Part shown: piece after piece, positions 1 through 8,281 of the stretch | How positions within the stretch are numbered: position 1 is the stretch's first letter | Layout: every line of letters starts with the position of its first letter | From: Acidimicrobium ferrooxidans DSM 10331 | GTDB taxonomy: Bacteria > Actinomycetota > Acidimicrobiia > Acidimicrobiales > Acidimicrobiaceae | Reading direction: 5' to 3' | Assembly: GCF_000023265.1 (NCBI RefSeq) | Contig: NC_013124.1 | Location: 1,430,001-1,494,000, forward strand | Length of the DNA: 64,000 bases | Notes under the pieces: generated by a model | Database searches by the model: none | What the model saw: the letters and a program-made list of their open reading frames with translations, nothing else | What the model was told of the DNA's origin: nothing | Position numbers and translations under genes: made by a program

Positions 1-2
1 CG

Positions 3-2603
3 AGGCAGTTCATCGTGGCTGAAGCGCCCGACGGCGTCGTCGGCGGCGTGGGCGCGCTCGCCGCCCTCGGCTACTCCTCGACCGTGGATCTCCTCGGCGA
101 GAAGGTGATCACCGCCGAGGAGTCGGCGCGCTACCTCGACACCATCGGCGAGATCCACGACCACCTCGTGCGCGCACGCCCCGTCCTCGAAGCCCGCGGA
201 CCGCTCATCGGGCCGACGGTCTCCATCTCGGTGAAGCCAAGTGCCCTCAGCCCTCGCTGGTCGCCGCTCGCCCACGATCTCGTCGTCGATGAGGTCGTGA
301 GCCGCCTCGAACCGCTCCTCAAGCGCGCCCAGACCGAGGGTTCGCTGGTCTTTCTCGACATGGAGCACTACGACACCTACGAGACGACGCTCGCGGTCTT
401 CCGGCGCATCATCGCCGACCCAGGGCTCGCCGAGCTGCAGATCGGGATCGTCCTCCAGGCCTATCTCCGCCGACACCTCGGCGAGCTCGAGCGACTGCTC
501 GCCGAGATCCCGAGCGCCACGCACCTGCGCGTCTGGATCCGCCTCGTCAAGGGCGCCTACTGGGACACCGAGGTCTCCCAAGCCGTCACGGAGAGCGTCG
601 AGCCGCCGGTCTTCGTCGACAAGGCCGACACCGATCGCAGCTACGAGCGCTCGGTGGCGATGTTGCTCGACGCCGCCGATCGCGTCCACCCTGCGTTCGC
701 CTCGCACAACCTCCGCAGCCTCGCCGTCGTGCTCGCCGAGGCAGAGGCGCGCCGTCTCGACCCGGACCGCTTCGAGATCCAGATGCTCTACGGCATGGCC
801 GAACCGCTCGCCACCGCGGTACGCCGCTACGGCGCAGCCGTGCGCATCTACGCTCCGGTCGGCTCGCTCCTGCCCGGGATGAGCTATCTCGTGCGTCGCC
901 TCCTCGAGAACACCTCCAACTCCTCGTTCGTTCGCCATCGCTTCGGCGATCGAGAAGGCCTGGACGAGCTGCTCGCTCCGCCGCGCTCCCGTCCGGCCAC
1001 CGTCGTGCCCCCGAGCGTGCCGCCTGGCTATCGTCACACCCCACAGACGCAGTTCCGTCACGGCGACGTCCGCGCCGCCCAACGAGCCACGCTCGAAGCG
1101 CTCGCCGCACAGATCGCGGCCTCGCCACGATCGGTCCCGGCTCGCCTCGGCGCAGAGCGGCTCCTCGGCACGCGCCTCGCGGGGAGTCGCAACCCCGCCC
1201 ATCGGGACGTGGTCGTGGCGCAGTGGGCCGACCACGACCCCACCATCGTCGAGGCTGCGGTCGCAACCGCAGAGCGCGCGGCCCGGGCCCTCGGCGACCT
1301 CGGCCTCGCTGGGCGCGCCGCCATCTGCGAACGCGCCGCCGCCTACCTCGCCGACCATCGACGCGAGATCGTCGCCACCGAAGTCCTCGAAGCGGCCAAG
1401 CCGTGGGTCGAGGCCGACAACGACGTGGGCGAGGCGATCGACTTCTTGCACTACTACGCCCAGATGGCACGGCGCCTCGAGCGGGCCGACCGCCTCGACT
1501 CCCCGCCGGGCGAACGCAACCGCCTGCACTATCGTCCGCGCGGCGTCACCGCCGTCATCCCGCCGTGGAACTTTCCGCTCGCGATCCCGATGGGCATGAC
1601 GGCCGCCGCCCTCGTGACGGGCAACCCGACGATCCTGAAGCCCGCCGAACAGACGCCTCTCACCGCCAGCTTCATCGCCGATGCCTTCGAGGCTGCAGGG
1701 CTGCCGCCCGGAGCGTTGGTCTTCCTCCCTGGCCGCGGCGAGACCATCGGCCAAGCCCTCGTCGAGCACCCCCAGGTGGCGACCATCGCCTTCACCGGCT
1801 CCAAGGCCGTCGGTCTCGACATCGTGGCGCGCGCCGCAACGCTGCGCCCCGGTCAGCGCGCGCTGAAGCGGGTCATCGCCGAGCTCGGCGGCAAGAACGC
1901 CATCATCGTCGATGCCGATGCGGATCTCGACCAAGCGGTTCCGGGCGTGCTCCAGAGCGCGTTCGGCTTCGCCGGCCAGAAGTGCTCGGCCGCCTCGCGG
2001 GTCGTGGTGCACCGACGCATCCGTGACGCATTCGTCCAGCGACTGATCGAGGCCGCCGCGGAGCTCCCCATCGGCGACCCGCGCTCCTCCGCGACCGTGG
2101 TGCCTCCCGTGATCGACGATGAGGCCCAAGCGCGCATCCGCGGCGTCATCGCCGACGCCGCGGATGCGGCGACGCTCGCGTGGCAGGCACCGTCGACCCC
2201 GAGCGAGGGCAGCTACGTGCCACCGACCATCTTCGTCGATCCCGACCACCGCGCGCCGCTCTGGAGGGACGAGATCTTCGGTCCCGTCCTCGTCGTCGAC
2301 ACCGCCGACGACCTCGCCGACGCCATCGACCGCGCGAACGATACCGACTACGCCCTCACGCAGGGTGTCTACTCCCGCTCGCCGAGCTCCATCCGGCGCG
2401 TCGTCGACCACGCTCGCGCCGGCAACGTCTACGTCAACCGCCCGATCACCGGCGCCATCCCGGGCCGCCATCCCTTCGGCGGCTTCGGACACTCGGGGGT
2501 CGGTTTCAAGGCCGGTGGTCCGAGCTATCTGCTCCAGTTCCTCGATCAGCAGGTGGTGTCGGAGAACCTGATCCGCCAGGGCTTCAGCCCCGACATCGCC
2601 TGA
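3..2603 (+). CDS. putA: Bifunctional proline dehydrogenase / delta-1-pyrroline-5-carboxylate dehydrogenase, 5' end outside window
   Basis: Oxidises proline to glutamate in two steps: an FAD-dependent proline dehydrogenase (about the first 330 visible residues) followed by an NAD-dependent aldehyde dehydrogenase (about residues 360-862). The ALDH part shows FTGSKAVG, the ELGGKNA glutamate motif and the catalytic cysteine in FAGQKCSAASR. The PRODH part shows the YSSTVDLLGEKV strand and SVKPSALSP. The frame is open to the left edge. RQFIVAEAPDG, read upstream of the GTG at position 15, aligns with the internal GEQFVTGE stretch of known PutA barrels, so that GTG is internal and the true start lies before the window. 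Actinobacterial PutA proteins are about 1,150 residues, consistent with a missing N-terminal arm. The downstream MFS gene is 130 bp away and probably a separate unit. Confidence 0.95.
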   Translation, partial: RQFIVAEAPDGVVGGVGALAALGYSSTVDLLGEKVITAEESARYLDTIGEIHDHLVRARPVLEARGPLIGPTVSISVKPSALSPRWSPLAHDLVVDEVVSRLEPLLKRAQTEGSLVFLDMEHYDTYETTLAVFRRIIADPGLAELQIGIVLQAYLRRHLGELERLLAEIPSATHLRVWIRLVKGAYWDTEVSQAVTESVEPPVFVDKADTDRSYERSVAMLLDAADRVHPAFASHNLRSLAVVLAEAEARRLDPDRFEIQMLYGMAEPLATAVRRYGAAVRIYAPVGSLLPGMSYLVRRLLENTSNSSFVRHRFGDREGLDELLAPPRSRPATVVPPSVPPGYRHTPQTQFRHGDVRAAQRATLEALAAQIAASPRSVPARLGAERLLGTRLAGSRNPAHRDVVVAQWADHDPTIVEAAVATAERAARALGDLGLAGRAAICERAAAYLADHRREIVATEVLEAAKPWVEADNDVGEAIDFLHYYAQMARRLERADRLDSPPGERNRLHYRPRGVTAVIPPWNFPLAIPMGMTAAALVTGNPTILKPAEQTPLTASFIADAFEAAGLPPGALVFLPGRGETIGQALVEHPQVATIAFTGSKAVGLDIVARAATLRPGQRALKRVIAELGGKNAIIVDADADLDQAVPGVLQSAFGFAGQKCSAASRVVVHRRIRDAFVQRLIEAAAELPIGDPRSSATVVPPVIDDEAQARIRGVIADAADAATLAWQAPSTPSEGSYVPPTIFVDPDHRAPLWRDEIFGPVLVVDTADDLADAIDRANDTDYALTQGVYSRSPSSIRRVVDHARAGNVYVNRPITGAIPGRHPFGGFGHSGVGFKAGGPSYLLQFLDQQVVSENLIRQGFSPDIA

Positions 2604-2679
2604 GGGACGACCCAGCGCACCAATCGTCGCGGTCGATCCCGGGGGCGGCCGGCACGGGAAGCTTCCAGCGGCACGAGTG

Positions 2680-2694
2680 GTTGCATTGTGCAAC
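2680..2694. promoter_or_regulatory. Candidate operator, 15-bp palindrome upstream of the MFS gene
   Basis: GTTGCA-TTG-TGCAAC is a perfect inverted repeat with a 3-bp spacer, 38 bp before the chosen MFS start codon. Its size and position fit a dimeric helix-turn-helix repressor site. No regulator gene is adjacent, so the binding protein is unknown. Confidence 0.4.
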
Positions 2695-2732
2695 TAGCCT
2701 GTGAGCACGCCCCGCTGCGTACGACGAGAGGA

Positions 2733-4055
2733 ATGACCGTGGCCACGAAGACCCGTCAGTGGAGCGAGCTCCTCCACAACCGAGACGTGGCCATCATCTT
2801 CATCGCACGGCTCGCGATGAGCACGTCGCGCGCGATCGCCGGCATCGCCGTGCCGCTCTATCTCGTCGCACTCGGCTTCAGCGGCCTCAAACTCGGTGTT
2901 CTCTACCTCGCGGTCGCGCTGTTTGCGGCCATCCTCTCGCAAGTCATCGGCCTGTCCACCAATCGCGTCGGCGCCAAGGTCTGGATGATCGTCGTTCCCG
3001 CCATCACCGTGCTGGCCGCCGTGGCCTACGCCGAGAGCCACACGACCTGGATCTTGTTCGCCTTCGCCGCCGCAGGATCGTTCGGCCGGGGGGCGGGTGC
3101 CGGGGCCGGCATGGTCGGGCCCTACCAGCCGGCCGAATCCAAGCTCCTCATTCGCGCGGTGACGCCGACCGAGCGCAACCGCGCCTTCTCCTTCGTCTCC
3201 ATCGCCTCCACCGCGGGCGCCCTCGTCGGCACCGCGCTGGCGGCGCTCCTCGGCCACGCGCACGTCGTCGACAGCGCCGCCACCGCTCTGTTTCGACCAT
3301 CGATGCTGGTCGCAGCGGCCTTCGCCGCCATCGCGGCGATCGTCGCGCTCTGGATCCATGAACCCGCCACACCGGTCGCGACCGACCAGCCACGGCCCAA
3401 GCTCTTCACCTTCCCGCGTCGTTCCGCGTGGCTCCTCTGGCGGCTCTGGGCAACCAACACACTGAACGGCCTCGCCGTCGGGATGTTCGGAACCTTCGTG
3501 ACCTACTGGCTCCATCGTCGCTACGGAGCGAGCCAAGTGACGATCGGCGAGCTCTACCTCGTCATCAACATCATCACGCTGGCCTCCGGACTCGTCGCCC
3601 CCAGGATCGCTGCCCGGTTCGGCACGGTACGCGCGACCGCGATCTTGCGTGTCGCCCAGGGACTCCTCCTCGTGCCGATGGCGCTCGCACCCACCCTGGT
3701 GATCGCGGGAGCCATCTACCTCGTCCGCATGTTCGCCCAGCGCATCGCCCTTCCGCTACGCCAGTCCTACGCGCTCGCCATGGCCGACCCCGAGGAGCAG
3801 AGCCAGGTCGCCGCGCTCTCGAATCTGCCGAGCCAGCTCGCGATGGCCGCCGCCCCGACACTGACGGGATACCTCTTCGACGAGGTCAGCCTGTCGCTGC
3901 CGTTCGTCATCGGCGGCCTCATCCAGACCCTGAGCGCACTCGTGTTCTGGGCGTTCTTCCGCAACCTCCATCCACCCGAAGAGCGCCATGCGGCGCGCAC
4001 GAGCTCGCTCCCAGGGATGCACGATGGTCCTCCCATGACCTCCACAGCTCCGTGA
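2733..4055 (+). CDS. Major facilitator superfamily transporter
   Basis: A 440-residue membrane protein with about twelve hydrophobic segments, starting with IIFIARLAMSTSRAIAGIAV. Small and aromatic residues dominate, with charged residues in the loops, as in MFS efflux proteins. A GTG at 2688 would add 15 residues, but that codon lies inside the 15-bp palindrome, and the ATG at 2733 has a GAGAGGA stretch directly before it, so 2733 is preferred. The gene ends before a strong terminator hairpin. The substrate cannot be told from sequence; drug or metabolite export is the usual role in this family. Confidence 0.8.
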   Translation: MTVATKTRQWSELLHNRDVAIIFIARLAMSTSRAIAGIAVPLYLVALGFSGLKLGVLYLAVALFAAILSQVIGLSTNRVGAKVWMIVVPAITVLAAVAYAESHTTWILFAFAAAGSFGRGAGAGAGMVGPYQPAESKLLIRAVTPTERNRAFSFVSIASTAGALVGTALAALLGHAHVVDSAATALFRPSMLVAAAFAAIAAIVALWIHEPATPVATDQPRPKLFTFPRRSAWLLWRLWATNTLNGLAVGMFGTFVTYWLHRRYGASQVTIGELYLVINIITLASGLVAPRIAARFGTVRATAILRVAQGLLLVPMALAPTLVIAGAIYLVRMFAQRIALPLRQSYALAMADPEEQSQVAALSNLPSQLAMAAAPTLTGYLFDEVSLSLPFVIGGLIQTLSALVFWAFFRNLHPPEERHAARTSSLPGMHDGPPMTSTAP

Positions 4056-4089
4056 CGTAGCGTTGGTCGCACCCACTCCCCCACCCACC

Positions 4090-4120
4090 AACCAAGGCCC
4101 GCCTCTGGCGGGCCTTGGTT
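4090..4120 (+). terminator. Intrinsic terminator after the MFS gene
   Basis: A perfect 14-bp stem (4090-4103 with 4107-4120) with a TCT loop. The stem is GC-rich at the loop and ends in TTGGTT followed by TGTCTG. It begins 34 bp after the MFS stop codon and isolates that gene from the transporter operon that follows. Confidence 0.85.
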
Positions 4121-4354
4121 GTCTGTGCCGCGCATTGTCGACGGCGCTCGTTGCGTGAGGCCAGCGTGACCACCGATCGTGACTTGGGCCCGCGAGCCGT
4201 CACCATCGATGGTGGACCAGCGCCAAGCGGGTGGTGGGAGGTCACCAACTGTTCACCATCGGAGCACCGAACGTTCTCCAGCGTGCGACTGTCGCGTCAC
4301 CTTGGCTTCGTAGCGTCCTCGACGTCGGATGACAACCCAGTCGAAAGGGACACG
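4121..4354 (+). promoter_or_regulatory. Upstream region of the ABC transporter operon, with a 14-bp palindrome
   Basis: No gene is evident. It contains the perfect palindrome CACCATCGATGGTG at 4201-4214, and the ribosome binding site AAAGGGA at 4344-4350 for the lipoprotein gene. I see no convincing -35/-10 pair. The palindrome may be an operator, but it could be chance. Confidence 0.35.
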
Positions 4355-5503
4355 ATGACACGAAGCAAGCTCACGACGCCCCGGCTCTTCGCCGGCGTCG
4401 CTGCGGCCAGCGCCCTGCTCGCCGCCTGCGGAAGCGCGACGACCGCGTCGACCACCTCCGCCCAGACCTCATCGCCCGCCTGCTGGGCAACCGCGACCAC
4501 GATTCAAGCGTGCGGCGGCATGAACGCCCTCATCAAGGCCGCCCGCGCCGAAGGGCACCTGAACGCGATCGCCCTGCCGTCGAACTGGGCCAACTACGGC
4601 TCGATCATCGCCGCCTTCGAGAAGCGCTACGGCATCACCGTGAACGTCGCCAATCCCGAAGGATCGAGCGGCGAGGAGCTCGCGGCGCTGAAGACGGAGA
4701 AGGGGACCGCGAAGGAGCCCGACGTCGTCGATGTCGGATTGTCGTTCGCCCTCCAGGGCCAACAGGAGCATCTCTTCGCACCCTTCAAGGTGCCCACCTG
4801 GTCCGAGATCCCGGCCAATCAGAAGGCAGCGAACGGCGACTGGTTCGAGGACTACGGCGGCCTGATCGCGGTTGGCTACAACGCAGGTGCCGTCCCTCGC
4901 CCGACCTCGCTCGCCTCGCTCACGCAGCCTGCCTACAAGGGCAGCGTCTGCCTCGACGGCAACCCTGAGAGCGCAGGCGCCGCCTTCTCGGGCGTCTTCG
5001 CTGCGGCCCTCGCGAACGGGGGCTCCTATGCCAACATCGCACCGGGCATCGCGTACTTCCAGCGTCTGCACCAAGCCGGCACCTTCGTGCCCACCGGCGC
5101 CACCGCCGCCAGCATCGAGGCCGGCCAGTGCCGCGTGACCCTCGACTGGACCTACCTCCAGGCGCAGTACGCCAGCCAGCTGGCCGGCAAGGTCACCTGG
5201 AAGTCGTTCATCCCCTCGAACGCCCACGTCGCTGCCTACTACGTGCAGGCGATCTCGGCCAACGCGCCCGATCCAGCGGCAGCGCGCCTGTGGGAGACCT
5301 ACCTCTACTCTCCCGCTGGCCAGAACGGCTGGCTCGAGGGCTATGCCTACCCGGTCGAGCTCAAGGCCATGATCGCCAACGGCACGGTCAACCGCGCAGC
5401 GCTCGCCAAGCTGCCGCCGCTCCCCTCGAATCTTGCGTTCCCAACGGCGAGCGAACTCGCCTCGGCCGCAAAGACGGTGGTCGCCGAGTGGCCAACGGTC
5501 TAG
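4355..5503 (+). CDS. ABC transporter solute-binding lipoprotein (family 1)
   Basis: A 382-residue periplasmic-type binding protein, exported and lipid-anchored: MTRSKL, a hydrophobic core, then the lipobox LLAAC at about residues 19-23. The mature part has the two-lobe family-1 pattern (SNWANYGSIIAAFEKRYG near the start, VDVGLSFA, LDWTYLQAQY, LWETYLYSPAGQNGWLEGYAYP) seen in Fe3+, thiamine, polyamine and aminoethylphosphonate binders. The ATG at 4355 has AAAGGGA just upstream. An open frame runs back to 4115, but that extension lacks a signal and would put the signal peptide inside the protein. It is the first gene of a five-gene operon. The downstream phosphoesterase suggests an organophosphorus ligand, which is inference. 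Confidence 0.85.
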   Translation: MTRSKLTTPRLFAGVAAASALLAACGSATTASTTSAQTSSPACWATATTIQACGGMNALIKAARAEGHLNAIALPSNWANYGSIIAAFEKRYGITVNVANPEGSSGEELAALKTEKGTAKEPDVVDVGLSFALQGQQEHLFAPFKVPTWSEIPANQKAANGDWFEDYGGLIAVGYNAGAVPRPTSLASLTQPAYKGSVCLDGNPESAGAAFSGVFAAALANGGSYANIAPGIAYFQRLHQAGTFVPTGATAASIEAGQCRVTLDWTYLQAQYASQLAGKVTWKSFIPSNAHVAAYYVQAISANAPDPAAARLWETYLYSPAGQNGWLEGYAYPVELKAMIANGTVNRAALAKLPPLPSNLAFPTASELASAAKTVVAEWPTV

Positions 5504-6390
5504 CGGTCGCCTCCACCACCACCCGAGCAGCGTCCCCCACCGCTGCTCGGGTGGCCCGCCTGACACCGCTCGTCGGCCTCGTGCCGATGATCGCCTACCT
5601 GGCCATCTTCCTCGTCGTGCCCGCTGCCGGCGTGCTCGAAGGCGCCTTCACGGGCGCGCACGGCGTGAGCCTGGCGGCGCTCAAGGGGGCTACCAGCGGC
5701 GCCTTTCTCCACGCGCTCGTCGTGAGCGTCGAACTCTCCGCCACCGCGTCCGTGGTGGCCGCGGTCCTCGGCACCGCAGCCGCGGCGGCCATCGTCTCGC
5801 TCGGCTCCGAGCGCCTCAACCGCATCACCGCCTCCGTCGCTGCGGTCCTCGCCAACACCGGCGGGGTCCCGCTCGCGTTCGCGTTCGTGGCGACCCTCGG
5901 GAACTTCGGGGTCGTCACGCTGGCGCTCGCCCACCTCGGCTTCGACCCGTACGCGCATGGCTTCACGCTCTACTCGGTGACGGGGCTCGTGATCGTCTAT
6001 CAGTACTTCCTCCTCCCCCTCATGGTGCTGATCATGGTCCCCGCCATTCGAGGGTTGCGGCGTGAGTGGTCGGAGGCCACCTGGACCCTCGGCGGACGTC
6101 CGTCCCACTTCTGGCGCCACGTCGCGGCCCCGCTGCTGGCCCCGACCGTCCTCGCCGGCCTCCTCGTCCTCTTTGCCGACGCGTTCGCGGCCTACGCCAC
6201 CGCCGCCGCCCTCGCAGGCGGCGTCATCCCGCTCATCCCGCTCGAGATCGGCAACCTCATCGACGGGAACGTCGTCGCGAACCAGGCCAACGTCGGTGAC
6301 GCCCTCGGCCTCGAGATGATCGTGCTCGTCGCGCTGGTCTCGGTGGTCTACGCGCTCGCCCAACGTCGCCAAACCAGGTGGGCCCGGTGA
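5488..6390 (+). CDS. ABC transporter permease
   Basis: A 300-residue inner-membrane permease with about six hydrophobic segments. The cytoplasmic coupling loop is visible as EATWTLGGRPSHFWRHVAAP, a good match to the EAA motif of binding-protein-dependent permeases. The GTG at 5488 overlaps the end of the binding-protein gene by 16 bp. The first membrane segment begins before the next candidate start (ATG 5587), so the upstream GTG is preferred. It should form the membrane channel with the next gene product. Confidence 0.85.
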   Translation: MANGLAVASTTTRAASPTAARVARLTPLVGLVPMIAYLAIFLVVPAAGVLEGAFTGAHGVSLAALKGATSGAFLHALVVSVELSATASVVAAVLGTAAAAAIVSLGSERLNRITASVAAVLANTGGVPLAFAFVATLGNFGVVTLALAHLGFDPYAHGFTLYSVTGLVIVYQYFLLPLMVLIMVPAIRGLRREWSEATWTLGGRPSHFWRHVAAPLLAPTVLAGLLVLFADAFAAYATAAALAGGVIPLIPLEIGNLIDGNVVANQANVGDALGLEMIVLVALVSVVYALAQRRQTRWAR

Positions 6391-7166
6391 GCCGCGCACG
6401 CCTGCTCGCGCTTGCCGTGGTCGTGCTGGTCGCGGCCTACGTCCTCGTGCCACTCGTCGCATCAGGGCGCTTCAGCCTGGACGGACCCCACGGAACCCTG
6501 ACCATGTCCGCGTACGCAGCCATCGTCCGCACCGGCGCATTCTGGAGCTCGCTCTGGCTCTCCGTACGCGTGGGCGTCGCGACGGCGATCCTCGAGCTGA
6601 TCCTCGTCACCTGGACCTCGCTCTGGGTGCGCCTCCGCGCCCCGCGCCTCGCCCCGCTCGTCGACACGCTCGTGCTGATCCCGATCATGGTGCCGGTCGT
6701 GGTCATCGTGCTCGGTGTCACCTCGTCGCTGCGGTTCCTGCCGTCGCTCATCACCGGGACCCCGGCGATCCTCGTCGCCGAGTACGTGGTCCTCGCGATG
6801 CCCTACAGCTACCGCATCGTCGATGCGGGCGTCGCCGCCCTCGACCTGCGCACCCTCACCGAGGCGGCTGGCTCCCTCGGAGCGCGCTGGAGCGCGACGA
6901 TGCGGCTCGTCCTCGTCCCCAGCCTTCGAGGGCCCCTGCTCGCCGCCGCCGCCATGGCCTTTGCTCTCTCGCTCGGGGAGTACGTCATGGCGAGTCTGCT
7001 CTCGTTCACGACCTTCCCCGTGTGGCTCCAGACCATCGGAGCCACCCAAGCAACCGAGGCGGTCGCGGTGTCGACGCTCGCGCTGGTCGGCACCGTCGTC
7101 CTGCTCGCGGTCGTCGTCGTCGCCGCTGGCCGCGAGCGAACCCGAGTCGCGGATCGACAAGCCTGA
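6387..7166 (+). CDS. ABC transporter permease, second subunit
   Basis: About 259 residues, with six hydrophobic segments and an EAA-type loop (LTEAAGSLGARWSATMRLVLVP). The GTG at 6387 overlaps the previous stop codon as GTGA, and AGGTGGG lies five bases before it. A GTG at 6378 is the alternative and adds three residues. The protein pairs with the preceding permease to form the heterodimeric channel. Confidence 0.85.
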   Translation: MSRARLLALAVVVLVAAYVLVPLVASGRFSLDGPHGTLTMSAYAAIVRTGAFWSSLWLSVRVGVATAILELILVTWTSLWVRLRAPRLAPLVDTLVLIPIMVPVVVIVLGVTSSLRFLPSLITGTPAILVAEYVVLAMPYSYRIVDAGVAALDLRTLTEAAGSLGARWSATMRLVLVPSLRGPLLAAAAMAFALSLGEYVMASLLSFTTFPVWLQTIGATQATEAVAVSTLALVGTVVLLAVVVVAAGRERTRVADRQA

Positions 7167-7174
7167 GGAGCGCC

Positions 7175-8281
7175 ATGGACGTTCTCGAACCCGTTACCGA
7201 CACCCGCACGACCGTCGCGCGATCACACGGCGTCGAGGTACGCCTCGAGGGCCTCGTGCGCGCGTTCGGTCCGACACGGGCGCTCGACGACGTCTCGATC
7301 ACCGTCAACCCCGGCGAACTCGTCGCCCTCCTCGGCCCGTCGGGAAGCGGGAAGACCACCGCACTCAGAGTCCTCGCCGGCCTCGAGCGCCCCGACCAGG
7401 GGAGGGTCGTCATCGACGGCGAGGACGTCACTCGCGTGAGCGCCCATCGACGCGGCATCGGCATGGTGTTCCAGGCCTACAGCCTCTTCCCCACCATGAC
7501 CGCCCTCGAGAACGTCGCCTTCGGCCTCCGCCTCCGCAGGATGCGTCGCCCCGCCCGCACGGCTCGCGCACACGAGCTCCTCGAGCTCGTCGGGCTCGGC
7601 CAACTCGCCGATCGTCGACCCCACCAGCTCTCGGGGGGTCAAGCCCAACGGGTCGCGCTCGCTCGCGCACTCGCGATCGAGCCCCGCGTCCTGCTCCTCG
7701 ACGAACCGCTGAGCGCGCTCGATGCCGCCGTGCGTGTGCGCCTGCGCGAGGAGATCCGTCGCATTCAGCTCGAACTCGGCACCACGACCGTCTTCGTCAC
7801 GCACGACCAAGAGGAAGCCCTCAGCATCGCCGACCGAGTCGCGGTGCTGAGGGCGGGCCGACTCGAGCAGCTCGACACCCCGACACAGATCTACCATCGG
7901 CCGGCGACGCCCTTCGTCGCGTCCTTCATCGGCCGAGCCAATCGCATCCCGGCCCAGATGACCGAGAACGGGCGGCTCCTCGTGCTCGGACACGAGATCG
8001 ACGCGCCTACCGCCGACCTCGCCCCCGGCACCCGGCACGTCGCACTCATGCGGCCCGAATCGCTCACCATCACACCCGCACCGGACGGTACGGGCCGCAT
8101 CCTCGGCCTCGTGTTCCGAGGTGCAAGCACCGACGTCACCGTGGCGTGGCCGACGCTGCCCGATCCGCTCGTCGTGACCCTCGCTGGCGAGCCAACCGCC
8201 GACCTCGCCCCCGGCGCCCGCGTCGAGGTCGTCCCCCGCGGCACGGTGCTCTTCGTCGAGCGTGCCGAGGAGCGTCCATGA
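7175..8281 (+). CDS. ABC transporter ATP-binding protein with TOBE domain
   Basis: A 368-residue ATPase that energises the importer. All nucleotide-binding motifs are intact: Walker A GPSGSGKTT (about 54-62), Q-loop GMVFQAYSLFP, signature LSGGQAQR, Walker B LLLDEP, and the switch histidine in FVTHDQEEA. The last 100 residues (ending VVPRGTVLFVE) form a TOBE-like regulatory domain, typical of the polyamine, iron and sugar class. The ATG at 7175 follows GAGGAG. The stop overlaps the next start as ATGA, so the phosphoesterase is translationally coupled to the transporter. Confidence 0.93.
   Translation: MDVLEPVTDTRTTVARSHGVEVRLEGLVRAFGPTRALDDVSITVNPGELVALLGPSGSGKTTALRVLAGLERPDQGRVVIDGEDVTRVSAHRRGIGMVFQAYSLFPTMTALENVAFGLRLRRMRRPARTARAHELLELVGLGQLADRRPHQLSGGQAQRVALARALAIEPRVLLLDEPLSALDAAVRVRLREEIRRIQLELGTTTVFVTHDQEEALSIADRVAVLRAGRLEQLDTPTQIYHRPATPFVASFIGRANRIPAQMTENGRLLVLGHEIDAPTADLAPGTRHVALMRPESLTITPAPDGTGRILGLVFRGASTDVTVAWPTLPDPLVVTLAGEPTADLAPGARVEVVPRGTVLFVERAEERP

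Noticed and set aside
4121-4354. A riboswitch upstream of the ABC transporter
   Set aside because: I found no conserved core of a known riboswitch class, only a palindrome and ordinary leader sequence.
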